From positions 1 through 5,422 of the forward strand of contig CAMNHX010000131.1 of NCBI GenBank assembly GCA_946539945.1: DNA of 5,422 nucleotides, in the 5' to 3' direction. Shown here in pieces: positions 1-5,312 of this stretch. The translations under genes were made by a program, and so were the position numbers. The stretch comes from an uncultured Desulfobulbus sp. (lineage in GTDB: Bacteria; Desulfobacterota; Desulfobulbia; Desulfobulbales; Desulfobulbaceae). The notes under the pieces are model-generated. The model searched no databases and had not been told where the DNA came from. It saw only the letters and a program-made list of their open reading frames with translations. The stretch's first letter is position 1; every line of letters begins with the position of its first letter.

Positions 1-454
1 TTTTTTCGCCGACCTGACCGAAAGCGAATCTGGAGATCAGCGATTCAATGTCCAGCGTGGATTCCGTGTCCACCAGAAGCTCTCCCGGACTGTAGGTCTC
101 GCTGTCGGCCCCCAGGGTGAGCTGGATGTACTTGTCACCAATAATGCCCTGGGTCTTGATGGAAGCCATGGAATCCTTGGGCAGGCGGACTTTCTGTTGC
201 AACTGCATGGTGACAAGGGCCAGATTGTCCTGGTCCAGGCGGATGGCCCGCACTGTACCCACGTTGACGCCGGAGAGCTGGATTTCCGCCCCGACCTTCA
301 GACCGGATACGTTGTTGAAAGCAGCATCCAGCGTGTACATCCTGCTCCCGGAAAAAAGCTGCACCTCGCCCAGCCGGAAGGCCAACCAGCCAAAGGCCAA
401 CAGGCCCACCACCATAAACACGCCCACCATAATTTCAACGCGGGAATTTCCCAT
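1..454 (-). CDS. mlaD: MlaD, MCE-domain phospholipid transport protein (3' end outside window)
   Basis: Periplasm-facing substrate-binding subunit of the Mla phospholipid ABC transporter. In E. coli six copies form an MCE ring on the MlaFE core. The 151 visible residues show a short cytoplasmic start, one membrane anchor (about residues 8-27), then an MCE domain (about 38-116) with the family pattern GAEIQLSGVNVGTV at 55-68 and GIIGDKYIQLTLG at 103-115. After it comes a segment, TLDIESLISRFAFG at 133-146, resembling the region just after the MCE domain of E. coli MlaD. E. coli MlaD is about 183 residues, so probably only a short C-terminal tail is cut off by the window edge. The ATG at 454-452 lies 1 bp after the mlaF stop and has a strong AAAGGAG ribosome-binding site six bases upstream. 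The identification is firm at family level. The exact lipid substrate in this organism is inferred. Confidence 0.93.
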   Translation of the reverse strand, partial: MGNSRVEIMVGVFMVVGLLAFGWLAFRLGEVQLFSGSRMYTLDAAFNNVSGLKVGAEIQLSGVNVGTVRAIRLDQDNLALVTMQLQQKVRLPKDSMASIKTQGIIGDKYIQLTLGADSETYSPGELLVDTESTLDIESLISRFAFGQVGEK

Positions 455-455
455 G

Positions 456-1247
456 TCATGCTCCTTTGCCGGTAAAACCCGGACCCATCACTGTCCGGGC
501 GAATTCTCTGATGGCTGCCTTGCCGGAATGGACGATTTCGCCTGCATCCGTGAAGGAATCAAGCTCGCCTCTGTTGATCAGCACGATCTGGTCTGCCAGG
601 GCAAAGACCTGCGGCACATCGTGGCTGACAATAAGGGCCGTATAACCCAGCCTTTTCTGGGTAGCGTCAAACAGCTCGTAGATTTCCCTGGTCATGACCG
701 GATCCAGCCCGGTAGTCGGCTCATCAAAGAGGACCAGCCGGGGTTCCAACTGCAAGGCACGTGCCAGACCAACCCGTTTTTTCATGCCGCCGCTCAACTG
801 GGCCGGATATTTTTCTTCATGGCCTTTCAGCTCAAGCTGATCCAGAGTGGCTTCCACCTTGGCGCGGATCTCATCTTCCTGCAATTTGGTGCGTTCCCGA
901 AGCGGCAACGCGATATTTTCAAACACGTTCAGGGAGTCAAAGAGCGCACTGCCCTGAAACAGAACCCCGAACTGCATCCGCAGTTCGCGCAGGGCGTTGA
1001 AGCCCAAACGGGCAACATCCTGGCCAAAGACCAACACCTGTCCAGCGTCTGGCTTCAAGAGACCCAGGATCAGCTTCAGGGTCACGCTCTTGCCCTGACC
1101 ACTGCCACCTGCAATGACCGTGGTCTTGCCCGCAGGTACGGCAAAGCTGGCATTGTTCAGCACCTGATGGCGCTTCTCGTCCCGACCAAACCATTTGGAG
1201 ACCGCAGAAAACCGCACGGCCACATCTTGTTCCGCTACTGTTGTCAT
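456..1247 (-). CDS. mlaF: MlaF, ATPase of the Mla phospholipid transporter
   Basis: Cytoplasmic ABC ATPase that powers phospholipid transport by the MlaFED complex. The 263-residue protein has every nucleotide-binding motif in order: Walker A GGSGQGKS at 47-54, Q-loop glutamine 98 in FQGSALF, signature LSGGM at 151-155, Walker B LVLFDEP at 171-177, D-loop GLD at 180-182 and switch histidine 209 in VSHD. The FQGSALFDSLNVFENIALPL stretch after Walker A is typical of the MlaF/Ttg2A branch rather than amino-acid or export ATPases. Length is normal for the family (E. coli MlaF is about 269). The start ATG overlaps the mlaE stop by 4 bp (ATGA) and has no clear ribosome-binding site, which suggests translational coupling to mlaE. 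The flanking permease and MCE genes confirm the assignment. All catalytic residues appear intact. Confidence 0.95.
   Translation of the reverse strand: MTTVAEQDVAVRFSAVSKWFGRDEKRHQVLNNASFAVPAGKTTVIAGGSGQGKSVTLKLILGLLKPDAGQVLVFGQDVARLGFNALRELRMQFGVLFQGSALFDSLNVFENIALPLRERTKLQEDEIRAKVEATLDQLELKGHEEKYPAQLSGGMKKRVGLARALQLEPRLVLFDEPTTGLDPVMTREIYELFDATQKRLGYTALIVSHDVPQVFALADQIVLINRGELDSFTDAGEIVHSGKAAIREFARTVMGPGFTGKGA
461..467 (-). promoter_or_regulatory. Strong ribosome-binding site of mlaD
   Basis: On the minus strand AAAGGAG lies six bases before the mlaD ATG and sits inside the last codons of mlaF. It fixes the mlaD start. It is the only good Shine-Dalgarno sequence I see in this operon; mlaE and mlaF have none that is convincing. 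Confidence 0.8.
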
Positions 1248-2062
1248 AACAGTACCGCTGTGAGCAGGTAGTCAAAAACCAGAACCGTTATGGACGAATA
1301 GACCACTGCTTGGGTCGTCGCCCGGCTGACGCTCTCCGCACCAAACCCCATGCCCCGGATCAGGTGGACAAAAAAGCCGCGACCTGTGCAGATCCAAGCC
1401 ACTAAAAGTCCAAAACAAAGCGACTTGATAAAGCCCATGCGAATATCCGCGTTGGTCACGTTCTGCGCCATACCTGCCATGAAGGCCCCACCGTTTGCGC
1501 CCATCATGTCCACGCCGACAATGTAGCCGCCAAAAATGCCGACCACGTCAAACACGGCTGTCAGAAGCGGCATGGACAGGATCATTGCCAGAAATTTCGG
1601 GGAAATCAGGTAGCGAAAGGGGTCAATGGCCATGCAGTCCAAGGCATCGATCTGTTCGCTGATGCGCATGATGCCCAGTTCCGCGCACATGGCTGAACCA
1701 GCCCGACCAGCCACCATGATGGCGGTCAGGGTGGGGCCAAGCTCCATGATCAGGCTCAAGGCCACTACTGTGCCCAACATGCCGTCCGCGCCAAAGCGGT
1801 TCAGCGCGTTGTAGCCTTGAAGTCCCAGAACCATGCCAGTGGACAGGGAGGTAAAGAAGATCACGCCCAGAGACCCGGAACCGATGAAGCAAAGTTGCTT
1901 CAGCACTTCACGGAAGCGGAAGGGCAGGCGAAACAGACCGACCAGGGACCAGAACAGGAAAAAACCCATCCGGCCCAGATCAGTGAGGGCATCCAGAGTC
2001 AGGGCGCCGAGGCGTCCGAAGCCGGACAGCAGCGCGGCAGGGCGCAATACAGTTGGGATCAT
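1244..2062 (-). CDS. mlaE: MlaE, permease of the Mla phospholipid transporter
   Basis: Inner-membrane permease of the MlaFED phospholipid transporter. The 272 residues are mostly hydrophobic, with an amphipathic N-terminal helix region (about 30-50), then membrane segments near 62-84, 95-120, 153-185, 212-232 and 251-271. The family hallmark ELGPTLTAIMVAGRAGSA lies at 107-124 and is followed by AELGIMRISEQIDAL at 127-141, the region by which MlaE-type permeases contact the ATPase. Length fits (E. coli MlaE is 260). It follows the upstream secreted-protein gene by only 9 bp and overlaps mlaF by 4 bp. The bases before its ATG read ACACCTCC, so there is no Shine-Dalgarno sequence and initiation probably depends on ribosomes finishing the gene before it. 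A start a few codons downstream cannot be excluded. Confidence 0.94.
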   Translation of the reverse strand: MIPTVLRPAALLSGFGRLGALTLDALTDLGRMGFFLFWSLVGLFRLPFRFREVLKQLCFIGSGSLGVIFFTSLSTGMVLGLQGYNALNRFGADGMLGTVVALSLIMELGPTLTAIMVAGRAGSAMCAELGIMRISEQIDALDCMAIDPFRYLISPKFLAMILSMPLLTAVFDVVGIFGGYIVGVDMMGANGGAFMAGMAQNVTNADIRMGFIKSLCFGLLVAWICTGRGFFVHLIRGMGFGAESVSRATTQAVVYSSITVLVFDYLLTAVLL

Positions 2063-2071
2063 GGAGGTGTT

Positions 2072-2635
2072 TCAGGGTTTGCGGGTGAAACGGACCGGGC
2101 CGCTTGGCGTGGAAACAGTAAAACCGTCTGTCTGTTCGGAAAACCGGTATTCATCCGGGGCCACGCGGCTCAAAACCAGCAACAGATACCCGTGGCTGGC
2201 TGATGTGGATTGGGAGCGTTGCTCCTTTTCCAGGCTCTTGAGATCTGCGGCCACCTCTGGTCTTTGCCGGGCATTGCTTTCCAAAGACCACAGGGCTGCT
2301 TGAAAAACCCCATCCAGAAGTACCGCCTGTTTTTCCGCCTCGGTCAACGCCCGGGTTTTCTGGATTTCCTTGGCCTTTTTCAGAGCGCCGGAAAAGGTAT
2401 TGAGGTCCAGTGCGGTCAGGATTTTGGCAAGCGCCCTTTTCTCGCCGCCTTGCAGATAGGCTTGCCACAACCAGTCCAGATGCGCTGGAGTAGTGATGCG
2501 CTCCTGGTAGAGGTCAAAATTGGCTGGTTTTGTCTGAACAGGGATTTTGGGCGAATAGCGGGCCTCGGCAGAGACAAACGAGGCTGAACCGACAAGCATC
2601 CCCAGACACAGCAGCGCAAGGGCGAATGTTTTCAT
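2072..2635 (-). CDS. Secreted protein of unknown function, first gene of the mla operon
   Basis: Function not recognised. The 187-residue product begins with a clear Sec signal peptide: MK, a hydrophobic core (about 4-20), and a likely cleavage after VSA at residue 23. Cys10 lacks a lipobox context, so a lipoprotein is unlikely. The mature part is mainly helical and charged. Two stretches look conserved in style: LDWLWQAYLQGG at 53-64 followed by KILTALDL at 71-78, and AALWSLESNARQRPEV at 113-128. From memory these resemble a loose group of small secreted bacterial proteins without known function; I could not check this. It is not recognisably MlaC (Ttg2D family). Its position 9 bp before mlaE suggests co-expression with the lipid transporter, so a periplasmic accessory role is possible but only inferred. 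No strong ribosome-binding site precedes the ATG; the start was chosen because it begins the signal peptide. Confidence 0.82.
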   Translation of the reverse strand: MKTFALALLCLGMLVGSASFVSAEARYSPKIPVQTKPANFDLYQERITTPAHLDWLWQAYLQGGEKRALAKILTALDLNTFSGALKKAKEIQKTRALTEAEKQAVLLDGVFQAALWSLESNARQRPEVAADLKSLEKEQRSQSTSASHGYLLLVLSRVAPDEYRFSEQTDGFTVSTPSGPVRFTRKP

Positions 2636-2689
2636 GGTTTTCTGTTCGATGTCCGGTGTTCAAATCAAAGAAAGCCCATAGGCAGGCGG

Positions 2690-2711
2690 GGCGTACCTTA
2701 CGCCATTTTTT
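2690..2711 (+). terminator. Terminator-like hairpin in the divergent gap
   Basis: GGCGTA (2690-2695) and TACGCC (2699-2704) form a perfect 6-bp stem with a 3-base loop, followed by A and six T (2706-2711). This is the form of a small Rho-independent terminator on the plus strand. No plus-strand gene lies upstream of it in the window, so it would stop either antisense transcripts coming out of the mla operon or an early leader of the DUF423 gene. The stem is short, so activity is uncertain. Confidence 0.4.
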
Positions 2712-2779
2712 CCAAACCGGCATGAAAAAAAGCATGACGCCATGAGGATACAGGACTACAAAACTGTTTCGTCAGAGTG

Positions 2780-2795
2780 ACCGGGAAAAACCGGT
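2780..2795 (+). other. Small hairpin upstream of the DUF423 gene
   Basis: ACCGG (2780-2784) and CCGGT (2791-2795) form a perfect 5-bp stem around the six-base loop GAAAAA. It lies 38 bases before the DUF423-type start codon, probably in its leader. No T run follows, so it is not a terminator. I found no convincing -35/-10 promoter pair in 2636-2833 for either divergent gene. Confidence 0.3.
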
Positions 2796-2822
2796 GTTCT
2801 GGTATCCCTTTTCCTTCAATCC

Positions 2823-2828
2823 AGGAGG
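2823..2828 (+). promoter_or_regulatory. Ribosome-binding site of the DUF423-type gene
   Basis: AGGAGG ends five bases before the ATG at 2834. It decides the start: the same frame is open further upstream (from 2777), but the 19 extra residues would not belong to the family and would begin without a comparable site. Confidence 0.85.
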
Positions 2829-2833
2829 GTCTT

Positions 2834-3211
2834 ATGATCCGTTTTTTTCAGGCAGGCGGCGCGCTGTTTGCCTTTGTTGCTGTGCTGACCCGAGCCTTGG
2901 CAGCGCATACCCTCAAGCTTCAACTCAAGGCAACAAACATGCTGGACCAGTTCTGTCTGGCCTCGGATTATCTGCTGCTACACGGCTTGGCGCTGCTGGT
3001 CGTTGCCCAACTCTACCGCGTCCAGCCGCATCGCTGTTTTTCCTTGGCTGGTTGGACCTTGCTGACCGGAAGCCTGCTGTTTTCAGGATCCATGATCATC
3101 AAATGCTGGGCCTCAATAGGTGCGGTAGGCATTCTGACGCCTGTGGGCGGGACGCTGCTCCTACTGGGCTGGTTTGTCTTGCTCTGCGGGATCGTGTCAT
3201 TTCGTTCTTGA
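2834..3211 (+). CDS. DUF423 (YgdD-like) small membrane protein
   Basis: Inner-membrane protein of about 125 residues with four predicted membrane segments (about 4-24, 45-62, 69-87 and 95-121), the usual size and shape of the DUF423 family (E. coli YgdD, 131 residues). Family features that can be seen are an N-terminal helix ending in AAH at 23-25, a DYLLLHGLALL segment at 45-55, LLFSGS at 81-86, and TPVGG at 102-106 followed by LGW. The family function is unknown. One oddity is that the usual LGAFGAH motif near the N-terminus reads LTRALAAH here, placing an arginine and losing both glycines in a normally well-kept spot. The start is set by a strong ribosome-binding site. It stands alone on the plus strand, divergent from the mla operon and convergent with rimO, so it probably has its own promoter. 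Confidence 0.85.
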   Translation: MIRFFQAGGALFAFVAVLTRALAAHTLKLQLKATNMLDQFCLASDYLLLHGLALLVVAQLYRVQPHRCFSLAGWTLLTGSLLFSGSMIIKCWASIGAVGILTPVGGTLLLLGWFVLLCGIVSFRS

Positions 3212-3362
3212 CCTGGCTATATTGCCTTCATTTTTGCCATTTTCACCAAGTATGAAGGCGGTGTCATCAACTGTTCTCTCGTAAAATTGCAAAATATAAT
3301 AAACATGATCTCTTATTGTTGGTAATTTATAAGGGCTTGTCTGGAAATAATCTGAAAAACTG
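3212..3362. other. AT-rich gap between convergent genes
   Basis: This 151-bp gap between the stops of the DUF423 gene and rimO holds no credible gene. By hand count the 99 bases from 3262 to 3360 are about 30 percent GC, far below the flanking genes. The right half holds weak AT-rich inverted repeats such as AATAA/TTATT around 3297-3316 and CTTAT/ATAAG around 3311-3332. No classic stem plus T-run terminator is visible for either gene. Confidence 0.6.
3224..3259. repeat. Inverted repeat downstream of the DUF423 gene
   Basis: GCCTTCAT (3224-3231) and ATGAAGGC (3252-3259) are perfect 8-base inverted copies separated by 20 bases, starting 12 bases after the DUF423 stop. A 3'-end hairpin that protects or ends the transcript is possible. 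The large loop and lack of a following T run argue against a standard Rho-independent terminator on either strand. Confidence 0.4.
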
Positions 3363-4712
3363 TTACTGGTCTGGCTCCCCGTCCACCACCTCACCAACCA
3401 GATCATAAACATGAGCTTCAGTGATGCGCACCGGCACAATAGCGCCCTGATCCGCCTGCCCCTCGTTGATGTACACGCAACCGTCCACTTCAGGCGCCTG
3501 AAAGGGGGTGCGTCCCTCGAGCAGCAGATCGCTCTCCTGGCTGTAGCCTTCCACCAGAACCGGCAAAACCCGCCCGACTTTCTCTTGCAAACGGGCCGAG
3601 CTGACCGCTGCCTGCGCGGCCATGACCGCGTCACGCCGCTCCTCCCGGACAGCTTGCTCCACTTTGCCCGGCAACTTGAAGGCTGCACAACCTTCCTCAT
3701 CCTCATAGGCAAAAACACCAGCATGATCCAGTTTCCAGTTGGCAATGGCATCCAGAAGCGCCTGCACGTCTTTTTCTGTTTCACCGGGAAAGCCCACCAT
3801 GAAGGTCGTGCGCAGGGCGCAGTTCGGCAAGCAGGTACGGACCCGGTCCAGAAAGCCCTCCAGATCACGATGCCGGTAACGCCGCCCCATAGCCTGCAAG
3901 ACCGTATCGCTCACGTGCTGCATGGGTACATCCAGGTAGGGCACAATGCGCGGCTCACTGTGCATAAGGGACAGGAGACTCTCGTCCACGCCGGTTGGAT
4001 ACAGGTAGAGCAGGCGGAGCCACGGAATGCGCGTCTCTGCAAGCAAAGCCTCCAAAAGCGCGTTCAACCCGCGCTCCAACCCCAGTTCCCGACCATAAGC
4101 GCTCAAGTCCTGGGCAATCAGGGAGAGTTCCCGCACGCCCTGCGCTTCCAAACGCCTTGCCTCCCGCACCAGATCCGCAGTGCCACGACTGCGCAAAGGT
4201 CCGCGAATGACCGGGATCATACAGTAGGCGCAACGGTTGTCACAGCCTTCAGTAACTTTCAGATAGGCGCGAAAAAAAGGGGTGGCCAGTTGCCGGGGCA
4301 GGCTGCTGTCCATGAGAAAGCTGGCACTGCCGGGGCGCATGACCAGGCGTTGCTTGCCACTTCTTCTGGCAGTCAGCAGCCTGGCAATGCCCGGAAAGTC
4401 GTCCAGCCCGACAAAGCAATCCACCTCGGGCAGGGCGGAGGCCAGGTCTGCTCCGTACCGCTGCACCAGACAGCCAGTCACTACCAGCAGCTTGCCAGGG
4501 TTTTGCTGTTTGAGAGCCGCCAGTTCCAGAATCACGTCAACCGCCTCTTCTGCCGCGCTCTGGATAAAGCCGCAGGTGTTGACCACAAGGACATCAGCCT
4601 GGTCTGGCTCGGCAAGCACCTGATAGCCGTCTGCAGCCAAGGCGGCCAGCATCACTTCTGAATCCACCAGGTTTTTCGGACAGCCCAGGCTGACCAGATA
4701 CAGGGTTTTCAT
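3363..4712 (-). CDS. rimO: RimO, ribosomal protein S12 methylthiotransferase
   Basis: Radical-SAM enzyme that adds a methylthio group to the conserved aspartate of ribosomal protein S12 (Asp89 in E. coli), using two 4Fe-4S clusters and S-adenosylmethionine. The 449 residues show the N-terminal methylthiotransferase domain (about 2-115) with cluster cysteines 11, 47 and 81, then the radical-SAM motif CDNRCAYC (Cys157, 161, 164), and a C-terminal TRAM domain (about 378-444). RimO-specific signs rather than MiaB are SLGCPKNLVDSE at 8-19, QDLSAYG at 201-207, LYLYP at 235-239 and DVPMQHVSDTVLQAMGRR at 261-278. Length matches the family. The open frame runs 70 codons further upstream, but the protein begins at the ATG at 4712: homology starts there and AGGAG lies 11 bases before it. 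All six cluster cysteines are intact, so it should be active. It is apparently a single-gene unit. Confidence 0.97.
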   Translation of the reverse strand: MKTLYLVSLGCPKNLVDSEVMLAALAADGYQVLAEPDQADVLVVNTCGFIQSAAEEAVDVILELAALKQQNPGKLLVVTGCLVQRYGADLASALPEVDCFVGLDDFPGIARLLTARRSGKQRLVMRPGSASFLMDSSLPRQLATPFFRAYLKVTEGCDNRCAYCMIPVIRGPLRSRGTADLVREARRLEAQGVRELSLIAQDLSAYGRELGLERGLNALLEALLAETRIPWLRLLYLYPTGVDESLLSLMHSEPRIVPYLDVPMQHVSDTVLQAMGRRYRHRDLEGFLDRVRTCLPNCALRTTFMVGFPGETEKDVQALLDAIANWKLDHAGVFAYEDEEGCAAFKLPGKVEQAVREERRDAVMAAQAAVSSARLQEKVGRVLPVLVEGYSQESDLLLEGRTPFQAPEVDGCVYINEGQADQGAIVPVRITEAHVYDLVGEVVDGEPDQ

Positions 4713-4733
4713 TGGGATAGGTTCTCCTGTCTG

Positions 4734-4798
4734 AAAAAAGGAGCAAAAAAGCCCTTGTCCTGCGAAACAATCCTGCTCCGGTAGAGACTCCAAACCGG
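4734..4798 (-). promoter_or_regulatory. Possible attenuator in the rimO leader
   Basis: Read on the minus strand, GGAGCA (4779-4774) pairs perfectly with TGCTCC (4745-4740) and is followed at once by six T (4739-4734), ending 21 bases before the rimO ATG. The 28-base loop can hold a small inner TTGT/ACAA stem. Just upstream, CCGGT (4798-4794) pairs with ACCGG (4782-4778); this stem shares two bases with the terminator stem, so the two could compete. The form is that of a weak transcription attenuator. The long loop and the 6-bp stem keep confidence low, and no -35/-10 pair was found before it. Confidence 0.28.
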
Positions 4799-4929
4799 CA
4801 AAAAACGCAAGCCACAAAATGCCGCGTCCAGACAACCCTTTGGACTCAAGCCGTGGACACACAAAAACAGGAAACAGAGGAACCTTGTAACCAGGCGAGG
4901 AAAAAGCCGAGCTGGTTCGCACTCTCTAT

Positions 4930-4949
4930 CCCTGCCCTGAAAGACGGGG
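4930..4949 (+). other. Hairpin resembling an IS200/IS605 end
   Basis: CCCTGCC (4930-4936) can pair with GACGGGG (4943-4949), with one C/A mismatch and one T-G pair, around a CTGAAA loop. GC-rich hairpins of this sequence style (CCCTGCC...GGGG followed by CTTTC) are common near the right end of IS200/IS605 elements, just after tnpB. No intact tnpA or tnpB is present nearby. The resemblance is from memory and weak. Confidence 0.22.
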
Positions 4950-4975
4950 CTTTCCGTGCAGTATGGTAAGAAAAC

Positions 4976-5025
4976 CCGACAGAGCGTTGTCGAGCGTGTC
5001 GGTTCGACGTGTATTGGTCTGACCA
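4976..5025. repeat. Cluster of overlapping short inverted repeats
   Basis: Within 50 bases there are CGACA/TGTCG (4977-4981 with 4988-4992), CCGAC/GTCGG (4976-4980 with 4998-5002), GTCGA/TCGAC (4989-4993 with 5004-5008) and the near-perfect palindrome TGGTCTGACCA (5015-5025). GAGCGT also occurs twice at 10-base spacing (4982 and 4992). The first three stems exclude one another. Such density fits a transposon end or a decayed binding site; no function can be assigned. Confidence 0.4.
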
Positions 5026-5083
5026 GTGTCTAATTGCGGAACTACTTAACAATGTGTATTCTTCTATTTTTTCAAAAAGGAGG

Positions 5084-5312
5084 ATGATGACACGTCCTGG
5101 AAACCAACTCGCCGTATCTGCGGAGGAAGGTGTGTAGCTTGAGCGGTTGTTGAAAAGCAAAAGCCGACCGGAGCGCATTTGCGAATCCTGCCTGTTCTCC
5201 ACTGTCTGGAGGGCAAAAGCCTTGCCGGGACAGCGACTCTCAACCATGTCGCCGTACAAACGGTGCGCTGTTGGCGGGACAGGTATATCGAGCAGGGTCA
5301 GAGTTCGAGGGG
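5084..5312 (+). pseudogene. Broken N-terminal part of an IS630-family transposase
   Basis: Remnant of the DNA-binding end of an IS630-type transposase. From the ATG pair at 5084-5089, just after AAGGAGG (5077-5083), the frame reads MMTRPGNQLAVSAEEGV, a typical family start, then hits TAG at 5135-5137 and continues LERLLKSKSRPERI. Around 5177-5181 homology jumps to another frame: RILPVLHCLEGKSL, then a helix-turn-helix-like LNHVAVQTVRCWRDRYIEQG, the classic IS630 N-terminal helix-turn-helix. Compared with the usual spacing before RARIVL, about 10 bases seem lost at the frameshift, which is an estimate. Recognisable similarity fades near 5312, and the catalytic DDE domain is not present in the window. 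With a stop, a frameshift and a truncation it cannot make an active transposase. The open frame runs on to TGA at 5395-5397 with unrelated-looking residues. Confidence 0.72.

Larger units (their letters stand above)
4713..5083. other. Long region without an intact gene, possible mobile-element debris
   Basis: These 371 bases hold no start-to-stop gene I can support. The first part is the rimO leader. The plus strand stays open from 4721 to a TAA at 4967-4969 without a good start; its last 40 or so residues (for example QKQETEEP and then PALKDGAF) have the look of the variable tail of an IS605-type TnpB protein, but the diagnostic zinc-finger and CGE-like parts are absent, so this is only a suspicion. 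The rest is filled with small inverted repeats and, from about 5031, an AT-rich stretch leading into the transposase remnant. Confidence 0.4.

Noticed and set aside
117..1271. Plus-strand open frame of 384 codons across the mla genes
   Set aside because: It is the antisense shadow of mlaD and mlaF, which have complete family motifs; its own translation is low in complexity and shows no domain.
2777..2833. Upstream extension of the DUF423 frame
   Set aside because: The strong AGGAGG site and family length both point to the ATG at 2834.
3411..4661. Plus-strand open frame of 416 codons opposite rimO
   Set aside because: Antisense shadow of RimO, whose cluster cysteines and TRAM domain are intact; no ribosome-binding site or domain is seen on the plus strand.
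4713..4922. 70-codon N-terminal extension of rimO
   Set aside because: The residues have no family match, and RimO proteins begin at the MKTLYLVSLGC segment; the ribosome-binding site at 4724-4728 supports the inner start.
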